Positions 1 to 8,141 of a DNA stretch of 64,000 nt are shown here, one piece after another. The notes under the pieces are model-generated. The model was not told where the DNA came from and searched no databases. It saw nothing but the letters and a program-made list of their open reading frames with translations. Positions within the stretch are counted from its first letter, which is position 1; each line of letters starts with the position of its first letter. The DNA lies in assembly GCF_003730295.1 (NCBI RefSeq), contig NZ_QTSZ01000008.1, positions 16,903 to 80,902 on the forward strand, given 5' to 3'. The translations under genes were made by a program, and so were the position numbers. Source of the stretch: Ornithinibacillus gellani. Its GTDB lineage: Bacteria > Bacillota > Bacilli > Bacillales > Amphibacillaceae.

Positions 1-910
1 GAGAAATGACTTCCAGCTGTTGAATGAGCTGTTCTTCTTTTGTACTTTCCTTTTCAATTATTGGCTTTTCGTCTGACAGATTAATTTGTTTTCTATTGAG
101 TTTCACCACTGATTGGCCATGTTTGGACTGGAATAAATGGTGACAGGCCTCTTTAAATTCATCCACATCTAATTTATTTTCATCCGTAAGTGCCCAGAGA
201 ATGGTTTTTTCTACTTCATGGGTAGCCAAATGATATATAGACATCATTTGCGTAATAATTCGACGGTTTTCCTTTGTTAAGACAGACTGTGTTGGAATCA
301 TACGTTGTTTCAGCATTTGTTCCATCCAGCTAAAATCAATTTGTTCGACTACAGGACCTTGATTCTTACTATAATGAGCAATAGAAGAAACCTGTTCCAT
401 TGTAGGGTGTATCGTCGTAAAAACATCATTAAAGGCTGCGGTAATATTTTCACCTTGCTGAGGCAATTGATCCGTTTCAAATAATTCTCGTACCAATTTA
501 TATCGATCTTTACCTAGATGATGAAATAATAACTGTGATAACATCGCATCATTCAGGAAACCAGTTGGCGAAAATGGTGGCTTTATTTCATACGTAAATA
601 GCCGCTTCCCGTCTAGGTCTTTTTCATACGTGTTCAATAATCCAATTGCCTCAAGCTTAACCCGCGCCTCATATAGTTCATCCAAGGGAAGATATAAATA
701 ATTCATTAAAGTATGGTGGGTTTGAATCTTATCCCCTTGTAATTCCAGTTCATGTAACAAGGTTTGATATAGCATAATTGCTTGAGAACCAATCAACGGT
801 TGGTATAAATGAGTCAGGGACTTTATATAATGTACTGGTAAACTCCCTTTTAAACACACAGCATATCCATCTACTGGCAATATTTTTCCAATCCGTCTCA
901 TCACATTCAT
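1..910 (-). CDS. dnaB: DnaB, replication initiation/membrane attachment protein (3' end cut by window edge)
   Basis: Read directly from the minus strand; the frame is open from an ATG at 910 to the window edge (about 303 codons), so the C-terminus is missing. The N-terminus (MNVMRRIGKILPVDGYAV) followed by a YQPLIG motif is typical of Firmicute DnaB, the DnaB/DnaD-fold protein that with DnaD and DnaI loads the replicative helicase. It follows nrdR on the same strand, as in Bacillus subtilis nrdR-dnaB-dnaI; dnaI is expected just outside. A ribosome site AAGGG lies about 6 bases before the ATG; an in-frame ATG three codons later is an alternative start. Confidence 0.9.
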   Translation of the reverse strand, partial: MNVMRRIGKILPVDGYAVCLKGSLPVHYIKSLTHLYQPLIGSQAIMLYQTLLHELELQGDKIQTHHTLMNYLYLPLDELYEARVKLEAIGLLNTYEKDLDGKRLFTYEIKPPFSPTGFLNDAMLSQLLFHHLGKDRYKLVRELFETDQLPQQGENITAAFNDVFTTIHPTMEQVSSIAHYSKNQGPVVEQIDFSWMEQMLKQRMIPTQSVLTKENRRIITQMMSIYHLATHEVEKTILWALTDENKLDVDEFKEACHHLFQSKHGQSVVKLNRKQINLSDEKPIIEKESTKEEQLIQQLEVIS

Positions 911-959
911 CCTTTACCCTTCGGAGTGTTGTAAAATAAAATGAGCCTGACATTACGGC

Positions 960-1442
960 TCATCTAGAATTCTTTTTGCTGTCCTGATTTTCAGAATCAA
1001 TTAAGTCTTTCAGTTCATCTAGAAACACACTAATATCTTTAAACTGTCGATATACTGAGGCGAAACGAACATAGGCTACTTCATCTACCTCAGACAGGCG
1101 TTTCATTACCAATTCCCCTATTTCCTTACTATCAATTTCAGACACACCACTATTTCTTATTTCTCTCTCCACTTCCATTGCCAAGGTTTCCATCGTTTCA
1201 ATCGAAACAGGTCGCTTCTCACAGGATTTAATCAAACCACGGATTAATTTTTCCCGACTAAATTCCTGTCTTGCACCGTCTTTTTTTACAACAATTAATG
1301 GTACTTCTTCAATTCTTTCAAACGTAGTAAAACGAAAACCACAACGTTCACATTCTCTTCTTCTTCTAATTGAACGGCCTTCCTCTATCGGTCTTGAGTC
1401 AAGCACCTTTGTACTTTTACATTGACAATTGGAACATCTCAT
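960..1442 (-). CDS. nrdR: NrdR, transcriptional repressor of ribonucleotide reductase genes
   Basis: 160 aa. N-terminal zinc ribbon with two CxxC pairs (MRCSNC near residue 1 and [13 protein letters not shown] near 31) followed by an ATP-cone domain ([16 protein letters not shown] onward). This is the standard NrdR layout: it binds NrdR boxes upstream of nrd operons and senses dATP/ATP. The longest frame starts 15 bases upstream, but the family begins at MxCxxC, and a GGGG-rich site lies 7 bases before the ATG at 1442. It is directly upstream of dnaB, about 50 bases away, as in B. subtilis. Confidence 0.95.
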   Translation of the reverse strand: MRCSNCQCKSTKVLDSRPIEEGRSIRRRRECERCGFRFTTFERIEEVPLIVVKKDGARQEFSREKLIRGLIKSCEKRPVSIETMETLAMEVEREIRNSGVSEIDSKEIGELVMKRLSEVDEVAYVRFASVYRQFKDISVFLDELKDLIDSENQDSKKNSR

Positions 1443-1471
1443 GGAATTCAACCCCATTCCTGCGTTAAAGC

Positions 1472-1858
1472 TTAACGTTTATCCAAAACTTGTAAATCTC
1501 GTCCAACTAACTCATATAAATGATGAATGACTTTTGTGCTGTAACCAAAATCAAAAGGTATGATGGATTCTGTTGTAACAGAAAAATCTATAGCCGTTTG
1601 ATATGGCCGAACCATAATGACAGTTGCAACAATAAAAGCCTTTTTTCCTTTTTTTATTGTTACGCTAATTTCACCATGTTCCTTGGATACTGCGTTCAAG
1701 TTATATTTCTCCGAGCGTTCGAATAAGCTAATTAAACTTTCCATTGCTTTATCTTTTGTTGTTTTATAATATTTTGTTTGTAAAGTTTTATTCCAATGCT
1801 CATCTCTAGATTCAGCATGGTTATTAAAGTTTTTTTGTACAAAATGACGAAAAGACAT
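1472..1858 (-). CDS. conserved hypothetical protein, 128 aa
   Basis: Not recognised with certainty. A soluble protein with a charged, aromatic N-terminus ([20 protein letters not shown]), a middle part predicted as beta strands ([20 protein letters not shown]) and no signal peptide or membrane segment. A ribosome site GGAG lies 8 bases before the ATG. It is 29 bases upstream of nrdR in the same direction and preceded by a good sigma-A promoter, so it probably opens the nrdR-dnaB transcript in this organism. B. subtilis has speD in the neighbourhood; no similarity to SpeD is seen. Confidence 0.75.
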   Translation of the reverse strand: MSFRHFVQKNFNNHAESRDEHWNKTLQTKYYKTTKDKAMESLISLFERSEKYNLNAVSKEHGEISVTIKKGKKAFIVATVIMVRPYQTAIDFSVTTESIIPFDFGYSTKVIHHLYELVGRDLQVLDKR

Positions 1859-1913
1859 TCTCTCAACTCCATCAATTGATTCAACTATGTATTTTCTATA
1901 TATGTTTCCTAAT

Positions 1914-1942
1914 TGTATATTATTCTATCATGTTTTTTGTCA
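1914..1942 (-). promoter_or_regulatory. sigma-A promoter for the 128-aa gene/nrdR-dnaB
   Basis: Minus strand TTGACA (1942-1937), 17-base spacer, TATACA (1919-1914): perfect -35 and 4-5/6 -10. It is about 55 bases upstream of the ATG at 1858. Confidence 0.6.
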
Positions 1943-2070
1943 AATCCATAATATATTTGCGGACTTTGACGAATAAGGAAGGATTTTACTTCATTTTTAA
2001 TACTTTATTTCAATTGGATACAAATGAATGAAAAGTTTTCATGTTCATGAGAAATTATCATCATTGAGTT

Positions 2071-2202
2071 GAGTCTGGGATACACCCAATGAAACACAAC
2101 AAAAGGAGCTTCAGTAAATTAATTTTTACTGGAACTCCTTTACATTTTTCTGATCAGCCTCGTCGCTTCATCCATCTACTCCGCGTTCCACGAGCCTGCC
2201 TC
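2071..2202 (+). repeat. interspersed repeat family B, copy 1 (GAGTCTGGGA element)
   Basis: About 132 bases starting GAGTCTGGGA and ending GCCTGCCTC; aligned by eye along its whole length with the reverse complement of 47145-47275. Its centre is a hairpin AAAGGAG-TTCAGTAAA / TTTACTGG-CTCCTTT at about 2101-2145 that could terminate transcription in either direction, including leftward-running gapB. The rest of the 1859-2240 gap holds the promoter above and no gene. Confidence 0.7.
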
Positions 2203-2240
2203 GGCATATTAAATTAAAAGTTTAATTCACATACTTTATA

Positions 2241-3272
2241 TTAAGATATTTTGGCTTGTTCTTGATGAATGTGATTACCTATATACTTTGTCAAATCTAC
2301 AACTCTTGCGGAGTATCCCCATTCATTATCGTACCATGCAAGAACTTTAATTTTTGTCTCATCCATTACCATTGTTGACAATCCATCTATAATTGCAGAA
2401 AAAACGGTTGTGGTGTAATCAATGGATACAAGTGGGTCTTCACTATAAGATAGAATGCCCTTCATCTGATTCGCTGCTGCTTTTCGAAAGGCCTCATTCA
2501 CTTGTTTTACTGTGACGGGCTGTTTAACATCAATTACCAAGTCAACCAAGGAAACATTAGGAGTTGGTACCCGTAATGCCATACCATGCAGCTTTCCCTG
2601 TAAATGTGGCATTACTTCTGCTAGTGCTTTTGCAGCTCCGGTTGATGTTGGAATAATGGATTGTGTACAGCCTCTAGCTCTTCGTAAATCCTTATGTGGA
2701 TTGTCCAAATTCTTCTGATCATTGGTAAAGGCATGAACGGTCGTCATCAGACCATTTTCAACCGTAAAAGCATCATCTAAAACTTTTACAACAGGTGCTA
2801 AACAGTTTGTCGTACAAGAGGCATTCGAGACAATAACATCGTGATGGTCATCATAGTTATCTTCATTAACACCCATTACAATGGTTTGATCAACTTGTTT
2901 TCCAGGAGCTGTGATAATTACCTTTTTAGCACCAGCATCAATATGGGCCATAGCTGCATCTTTTGAATTAAACTTACCAGTAGCTTCAATTACGATATCA
3001 ATATCATATTTTTTCCATGGAAGTAAATGTGGTTCTCTTGAATTAACAATATCTACTTTCCTACCATTCACTTCCAAGCCTTTTGAAAGCGCTTTAATTT
3101 CACCGTTAAAAACACCATGAACACTATCATACTTGATCAAATGGGCCAATGTTTCCGCTGGATAGCTTGCATTGATTGCCACAACCTCCAATTGATTGTC
3201 TAATGCTGCTTGGCGAAATACCATTCGACCAATTCTACCAAATCCATTAATAGCAATTCGGGTTTTTCTCAT
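2241..3272 (-). CDS. gapB: GapB, glyceraldehyde-3-phosphate dehydrogenase (gluconeogenic)
   Basis: 343 aa. N-terminal Rossmann fold (INGFGRIGRMVFR, residues 8-20), catalytic cysteine about residue 153 in SNASCTTNCLAP, and the C-terminal WYDNEWGYSARV signature. It resembles B. subtilis GapB rather than GapA: INASYPAETLAHLIKYD around residue 33 lacks the acidic residue after the second strand that favours NAD, in line with NADP-preferring, gluconeogenic function (family knowledge). Ribosome site AGGAGG 7 bases before the ATG. The neighbourhood (nrdR-dnaB and coaE-polA) also matches gapB. Regulation: two CcpN-type operators in the promoter region. Confidence 0.93.
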   Translation of the reverse strand: MRKTRIAINGFGRIGRMVFRQAALDNQLEVVAINASYPAETLAHLIKYDSVHGVFNGEIKALSKGLEVNGRKVDIVNSREPHLLPWKKYDIDIVIEATGKFNSKDAAMAHIDAGAKKVIITAPGKQVDQTIVMGVNEDNYDDHHDVIVSNASCTTNCLAPVVKVLDDAFTVENGLMTTVHAFTNDQKNLDNPHKDLRRARGCTQSIIPTSTGAAKALAEVMPHLQGKLHGMALRVPTPNVSLVDLVIDVKQPVTVKQVNEAFRKAAANQMKGILSYSEDPLVSIDYTTTVFSAIIDGLSTMVMDETKIKVLAWYDNEWGYSARVVDLTKYIGNHIHQEQAKIS

Positions 3273-3287
3273 TCGTAGTCCTCCTAA

Positions 3288-3331
3288 TGTGTTATACTCT
3301 TACAACGAATTTCTGATTATAGTATAACACA
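3288..3331 (-). promoter_or_regulatory. gapB promoter with paired CcpN-type operators
   Basis: A perfect 11-base inverted repeat: TGTGTTATACT at 3288-3298 and its reverse complement at 3321-3331. Each half, read 5' to 3' on its own strand, fits the CcpN consensus TRTGHYATAYW that I recall from B. subtilis gapB, pckA and sr1. On the minus strand a TATAAT (-10) lies within or beside the upstream copy, so binding would cover the promoter. Centres are 33 bases apart, about three helical turns. Confidence 0.7.
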
Positions 3332-3411
3332 ATGAAAAAAGAATTGTATCTGAAATTTGATAATTAAATAAGATTATGTTTTCTGAATTAATGGACGAGC
3401 AAGATACGAAA

Positions 3412-3443
3412 AATCCAGTATACTAAGAACTGTACACTGGATT
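3412..3443 (-). terminator. terminator of the polA-mutM-coaE run
   Basis: 12-base stem (AATCCAGTGTAC / GTATACTGGATT with one G-U pair on the minus strand), 8-base loop, then five T residues. It lies 18 bases after the coaE stop. Confidence 0.75.
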
Positions 3444-3460
3444 TATAAAATAATTTAGTT

Positions 3461-4066
3461 TCAATGATTTACTTCCCATTGTTTCAATAAATGAAGCAAC
3501 TGTGTTTTCGTTTCGTTTATTGTACCGTCATTTTGTAGTACTGCATCCGCTAGTTTTACTTTATCCTGCAATGGCATTTGTGCGTTTATTCGATTCTTGG
3601 CTTCTTCCTCTGTAAATCCATTTCGTTCCTGAAGCCGCTGTAATTGCACAGATTCCGTTACTGCAACTACAACTATCCGATCTACAAAATGCGTCAACTT
3701 ACTTTCAAATAGTAGAGGAATGTCCAGTACAACACATGGCACTCCTTGTTGCACGCATTGGTCACGTTGTTCGAGCATTCGTTTTCTAACGGCTGGATGG
3801 ACAATTTCATTCAGCTGTTTTCGTTTTTCTTCATTTGTAAAAATAACATCACCAAGCTTTTTACGATTAATATTTTTTTGATCATCAGCTAATATATCTG
3901 TTCCAAACTGTTGTAAAATAGCTTCGTACGCATCTTCACCCGGTTCAACCACTTCCCGAGCTATAACATCAGCATCAATAACTGGAATGTTCAATTCCTT
4001 AAACATTGCCGCCACTGTACTCTTTCCACTGGCAATTCCACCGGTAAGACCGATAATCAATGTCAC
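3461..4066 (-). CDS. coaE: CoaE, dephospho-CoA kinase
   Basis: 201 aa from GTG at 4066. P-loop GLTGGIASGKST at residues 6-17, then the DAD motif (IDADVIAREVV) and the lid region; catalyses the last step of coenzyme A synthesis. The longest frame begins at GTG 4075, but the ribosome site AGGAG sits at 4079-4075, only 2 bases from an ATG at 4072 and 8 bases from GTG 4066. The B. subtilis protein also begins MTLxIGLTGG, so 4066 is chosen. Downstream of mutM by 38 bases in the same direction. Confidence 0.93.
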   Translation of the reverse strand: MTLIIGLTGGIASGKSTVAAMFKELNIPVIDADVIAREVVEPGEDAYEAILQQFGTDILADDQKNINRKKLGDVIFTNEEKRKQLNEIVHPAVRKRMLEQRDQCVQQGVPCVVLDIPLLFESKLTHFVDRIVVVAVTESVQLQRLQERNGFTEEEAKNRINAQMPLQDKVKLADAVLQNDGTINETKTQLLHLLKQWEVNH

Positions 4067-4104
4067 GTTCATCACTCCTGGGTTACATATCTATCCTATT
4101 CGGA

Positions 4105-4932
4105 CTACTGTTTTTGGCAGCCTGGACAAACATGTGTCCCTCTACCGCCAACTTTCATCTTAATAATTGTCCTGCCACAATTTTTACAGGCTGTATTTTC
4201 CTGCGCATACACATTAAGCTCTTGTTGAAACATACCCATCTCCCCTTGCCCATTGACATAGGAGCGAATCGTCGTTCCACCTTGTTTAACAGCATCCTTA
4301 AGTGTAGCAATCGCTTGTTTACGAATAGCAGCTATTTCTGCCTTGGTAAGCTTATTTGCATTTTTCAACGGATGGACACCTGCTTTAAATAATGTTTCAT
4401 CTACATAAATATTTCCAAGTCCGGCGACCACTGTCTGATCAAGCAAAACAGCTTTAATCACTCGATTGGTTCGTTTTATCTTTTCCGAAAAGTAATCTAT
4501 AGTAAATTCAGGATCAAATGGATCTGGCCCTAAATGATTCAATGGCTTTTCCTGGAAGAGCTGATTCTTTTCCAATACATGCATCGTGCCAAATTTCCGA
4601 ACGTCATTGTATCTCAGCTCCTCACCTGTGGATAAAGCAAAGATTACATGCGTATGCTTGGGTATAGCTTCTACTTTTGGATGGACACTATATTTTCCTT
4701 CCATTCTAAGATGTGATACTAAATAATAATCATCTAATTCAAATAGTAAAAACTTTCCTTTACGTTTTATATCATGAATTGTTTGTCCATGTAACAGTAA
4801 TTTGAATGCTTCTACATCATCAGGTTGCTTAATGATTTTTGGCCAAAAAACCTGTACATTTTCTATCGTTTTTCCGACAACAAATCGCTTTAACGTATGA
4901 CGTATCGTTTCTACCTCTGGTAATTCCGGCAT
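4105..4932 (-). CDS. mutM: MutM/Fpg, formamidopyrimidine-DNA glycosylase
   Basis: 275 aa. N-terminal catalytic sequence MPELPEVETIR (Pro2 nucleophile after Met removal, Glu3), H2TH region around LGPDPFDPEF, and a C-terminal zinc finger with CKNC and CPGC pairs separated by about 16 residues. It removes 8-oxoguanine and other oxidised purines with beta/delta lyase activity. It follows polA by 14 bases, so polA-mutM-coaE form a repair/replication operon as in B. subtilis. Confidence 0.96.
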   Translation of the reverse strand: MPELPEVETIRHTLKRFVVGKTIENVQVFWPKIIKQPDDVEAFKLLLHGQTIHDIKRKGKFLLFELDDYYLVSHLRMEGKYSVHPKVEAIPKHTHVIFALSTGEELRYNDVRKFGTMHVLEKNQLFQEKPLNHLGPDPFDPEFTIDYFSEKIKRTNRVIKAVLLDQTVVAGLGNIYVDETLFKAGVHPLKNANKLTKAEIAAIRKQAIATLKDAVKQGGTTIRSYVNGQGEMGMFQQELNVYAQENTACKNCGRTIIKMKVGGRGTHVCPGCQKQ

Positions 4933-4946
4933 GCTTTCTTTTCCCC

Positions 4947-7589
4947 TTACTTTGCGTCAAACCAGCTTTCACCATATGCATAATCTACTTTTAATGGCAC
5001 ATTTAAATCTACTGTATGTTCCATAATTGCTGGGACGATTTCTTTTAATTGTTCTATTTCTTCTTTCGGCGCTTCTAAAATTAATTCATCATGCACTTGT
5101 AATAAAATTCTTGCCTCAAGCTTTTCTTCTTTTAGTTTTGCATCAAGATCAATCATTGCCTTTTTGATGATATCTGCAGCACTGCCTTGGATCGGTGTAT
5201 TCATCGCTGTACGCTCTGCAAAACTACGCAAGTTAAAGTTCCTGCTCGTAATATCTGGCAAGTATCGTCTTCGATTCATCAAGGTCGTGACAAAGCCTTT
5301 ATGCTTTGCTTCTTGAACAATGTCATCCATGTACTGTTTTACACCAGGATAACTATTAAAATAGCGTTCAATAAACTGCTTCGCTTCCTTCCGTGTAATT
5401 CCAAGATTTTGGGATAGACCATAATCACTAATTCCATATACAATTCCAAAGTTTACTGCCTTTGCTGCTCGTCGCATCTGTCCATCTACAGCATCTTTTT
5501 CAACATGGAATACATCCATTGCTGTTTTCGTATGAATATCTTCATCCTCTTTAAATGCCGTGACAAGCTTCTCATCATTAGCAATGTGAGCCAGTACACG
5601 AAGCTCGATTTGAGAATAATCAGCAGCAAACATTACCCATCCTGGTTCTGAAGGAATGAATGCCTGTCGAATTTTTCTTCCTTCTTCCAAACGGATTGGA
5701 ATATTTTGCAGGTTGGGATCTATTGAGCTTAAACGTCCTGTTTGTGTCAAAGCTTGATTAAAGCGAGTGTGGATTTTTCCCGTTTCTTTATCAATCACTT
5801 TCAGTAGCCCTTCAATATAGGTTGATTGTAGTTTTCCCAACTGACGATACAATAAAATCTTCGGGATAATTGGATGCTCCTTCTCAAGCTGTTCCAATAC
5901 ATCTGCTGCGGTGGAATAGCCTGTTTTTGTTTTCTTTATAACAGGAAGCCCCAACTTCTCAAATAAAATTGGTCCAAGCTGTTTTGGTGAATTCAAATTA
6001 AACTCTTCTCCAGCTAACTCGTACACATCTTTTTGAATTTGAGCGAGTCGTGTTTTCAGATCATCTCCCATGGCATGGAGTTTTTCTGCATCGACTAAAA
6101 CACCTTGATGCTCCATTACTCCCAATATTTGTGCCAATGGCATTTCAAGTTCCTTCAGTAATGCCGCTTGTTCATTATCTTGTAATTCCTCTTCTAACCG
6201 ATCTGATAGTTGTAATAGGAGTAATGTTTTCCTTGCAATATGTTCTGCAAGTATAGCCTGTTCTGGCACCTTCCGTTTTGCACCTTTTCCATAAACTTCT
6301 TCATCATAAAGCGCCTGTTCCCCACCATGTCGCTTTGCAATTGCCGGAATGCTGTGATTATTATCGGCTGGATTCAATAAATACGATGCAAGCAATAAAT
6401 CAAATACGACACCATTTAATTCAATTCCTTGATTCAACAAGCTAACCGATGCCTGTTTCGCATCAAACACCCGTTTACGTTTATGCGCGTCTGCTGCCCA
6501 TTCACGAAATAGTGTAGAGCCTGTAGCAACATCTGTTGGAATGAAATAGGTCTTTTTGCCGTCTGATAAACCAATTCCTTCAATCGGAGCTTGATGATAA
6601 TTATCTGTTAGCATTTCAATAAAAAGTGCCCCTTCTTCCGGCAGCATGTCCGCAGTAATTTCATCTACAACACGAAACGATATTTCCGATAATTCTTCAT
6701 TCATCGCATCGATATCACCCGCATCATCGGCTATGCGATTCAGCAGTGATTGGAAGCCAAGATCTTTTAAAATTGTGCTTACTTTCTGATCCTCATAGCC
6801 AGAAAATGTAAGGTCTTCCAGGCCAATTTGAATTGGGGATTCACAATTGATCGTTGCCAATTCCTTACTCATAAATGCATCATCTTTATAAGTTTCCAGA
6901 TTCTCTTTTAGTTTTTTACCGCTAATATCTTCCACATGTGCATATACTTCATTTAATGTTTTATACTGTTTAAGTAATTTAATGGCCGTCTTTTCCCCGA
7001 TACCAGGCACGCCAGGAATATTATCGGAGCTATCTCCCATTAATGCCTTCATATCAATGATTTGATCTGGATTGATTTCCATTTTGGATTGCAAATATGC
7101 TGGTGTGTAAGCTTCGATTTCACTTATTCCTTTTTTGGTAACGTGAACTGTGACATGATCAGTAACGAGCTGCAGCAAATCCTTGTCACCTGAAATGACG
7201 GTAATATCCCATTTCTTTTCGTCTCCTTGTTTTGCTAACGTACCAATAATATCATCTGCTTCATATTGATCCAGTTCGTAGCGTGAAATATCAAATGCAT
7301 CTAAAAGCTCCCGTACAAGCGGAAACTGTTCTGATAATTCTGGTGGTGTTTTTTGTCTTCCGCCTTTATAATCCTGATAAGTCTTGTGACGAAAGGTTGT
7401 TTTACCTGCATCAAATGCCACGAGCATATGGGTTGGCTTTTCCTCCTCTAAAATCCGCAATAACATAGTAGTAAAGCCATAAACTGCATTCGTGAATACA
7501 CCCTTATCATTATTTAATAAAGGTAATGCAAAAAATGCCCGGTATATAATACTATTACCATCGATTAATACCAACTTTTGTTTAGACAA
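4947..7589 (-). CDS. polA: PolA, DNA polymerase I
   Basis: 880 aa from TTG at 7589. Order: 5' nuclease domain (residues 1 to about 290, LVLIDGNSIIYRAFFALPLL), a 3'-5' exonuclease-like domain that appears degraded as in other Bacillus enzymes, and the polymerase domain with motif A DYSQIELRVLAHI and motif C VHDELILE. It acts in Okazaki fragment maturation and excision repair. The longest frame starts at TTG 7613 or ATG 7610, but a strong AGGGAGG site lies inside that extension, 8 bases before TTG 7589; the resulting start MSKQKLVLIDGNS fits the family. Confidence 0.96.
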   Translation of the reverse strand: MSKQKLVLIDGNSIIYRAFFALPLLNNDKGVFTNAVYGFTTMLLRILEEEKPTHMLVAFDAGKTTFRHKTYQDYKGGRQKTPPELSEQFPLVRELLDAFDISRYELDQYEADDIIGTLAKQGDEKKWDITVISGDKDLLQLVTDHVTVHVTKKGISEIEAYTPAYLQSKMEINPDQIIDMKALMGDSSDNIPGVPGIGEKTAIKLLKQYKTLNEVYAHVEDISGKKLKENLETYKDDAFMSKELATINCESPIQIGLEDLTFSGYEDQKVSTILKDLGFQSLLNRIADDAGDIDAMNEELSEISFRVVDEITADMLPEEGALFIEMLTDNYHQAPIEGIGLSDGKKTYFIPTDVATGSTLFREWAADAHKRKRVFDAKQASVSLLNQGIELNGVVFDLLLASYLLNPADNNHSIPAIAKRHGGEQALYDEEVYGKGAKRKVPEQAILAEHIARKTLLLLQLSDRLEEELQDNEQAALLKELEMPLAQILGVMEHQGVLVDAEKLHAMGDDLKTRLAQIQKDVYELAGEEFNLNSPKQLGPILFEKLGLPVIKKTKTGYSTAADVLEQLEKEHPIIPKILLYRQLGKLQSTYIEGLLKVIDKETGKIHTRFNQALTQTGRLSSIDPNLQNIPIRLEEGRKIRQAFIPSEPGWVMFAADYSQIELRVLAHIANDEKLVTAFKEDEDIHTKTAMDVFHVEKDAVDGQMRRAAKAVNFGIVYGISDYGLSQNLGITRKEAKQFIERYFNSYPGVKQYMDDIVQEAKHKGFVTTLMNRRRYLPDITSRNFNLRSFAERTAMNTPIQGSAADIIKKAMIDLDAKLKEEKLEARILLQVHDELILEAPKEEIEQLKEIVPAIMEHTVDLNVPLKVDYAYGESWFDAK

Positions 7590-7672
7590 TGAATCGTCCT
7601 CCCTATTCATCAAGCTTCTTATATTTTAGCATGATTTATACCTAGATGACATGGCAAGCAACTCTTAGCCCA

Positions 7673-7792
7673 TTATCGTCTTTTTCGTAATGATGCTACT
7701 TCATCCTCTAATTGGCGAATTCGTTTCTGGAAGTTCATTGTAATTGGTAAATAAGCGATTACAATAATAATGATTGTGACAACATCAATCAT
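7673..7792 (-). CDS. small single-pass membrane protein, 39 aa
   Basis: A short frame I translated by hand: MIDVVTIIIIVIAYLPITMN, then a basic/coiled C-terminus (FQKRIRQLEDEVASLRKRR). One membrane helix at residues 4-18 followed by a heptad-like cytoplasmic tail. The ribosome site AAGGAGG lies 7 bases before the ATG, which strongly supports translation. It sits upstream of polA (same strand) and downstream of the phoR terminator. Function unknown; no family recognised. Confidence 0.65.
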   Translation of the reverse strand: MIDVVTIIIIVIAYLPITMNFQKRIRQLEDEVASLRKRR

Positions 7793-7912
7793 GCACGTTC
7801 CTCCTTATCCTATTCCATTCGATTTACAGTAATATTATCATTTCCAATGATAAAAGTCTGTTTGATACTTGTTCTAGCTACATTGAATTATATTGATTCT
7901 AACCTAAAAATG

Positions 7913-7948
7913 CCCTGAAAGTTAGCTGCCGCATACTAACCTTCAGGG
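7913..7948 (-). terminator. terminator downstream of phoPR
   Basis: Minus strand CCCTGAAGGTTAG / CTAACTTTCAGGG, 13-base stem with a G-U pair, 10-base loop, then CATTTTTAGG. It lies between the family A repeat behind phoR and the 39-aa gene. Confidence 0.65.
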
Positions 7949-7983
7949 TTATAGATTTTAATAAAGATATTTTTCACTGTTTT

Positions 7984-8141
7984 CCACCGATTAACTGACT
8001 GTAAGTCTCCCACGTCATGAGTTTTTGTTGATAGCAAGAATGGTAAGTGGGGGGAGCAACAGCCAGTAAAGGCCTGATTGGTTCAACTAACAATCAGTGG
8101 AGGAAGGGCAAAAACCTCCACCGATTGAGGTTTCACTTTAT
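7984..8141 (-). repeat. solitary copy of the ~156-bp repeat family A
   Basis: 158 bases, minus strand, aligned by eye with the four tandem units at 33125-33750. It begins at ATAAAGTGAAAC, so the phoR stop codon (8140-8138) lies inside the repeat, and ends TTAATCGGTGG. Hairpin arms: 8115-8126 with 8092-8103 (CCTCC/GGAGG), plus a second ACTGGCTGT / ACAGTCAGT pair further on. Relative to the tandem units, paired positions change together. The 345-base gap 7793-8137 contains only this repeat and the terminator. Confidence 0.75.

Noticed and set aside
750..953. 67-codon frame overlapping the dnaB start
   Set aside because: Different reading frame from dnaB, which has clear family motifs and continues to the window edge.
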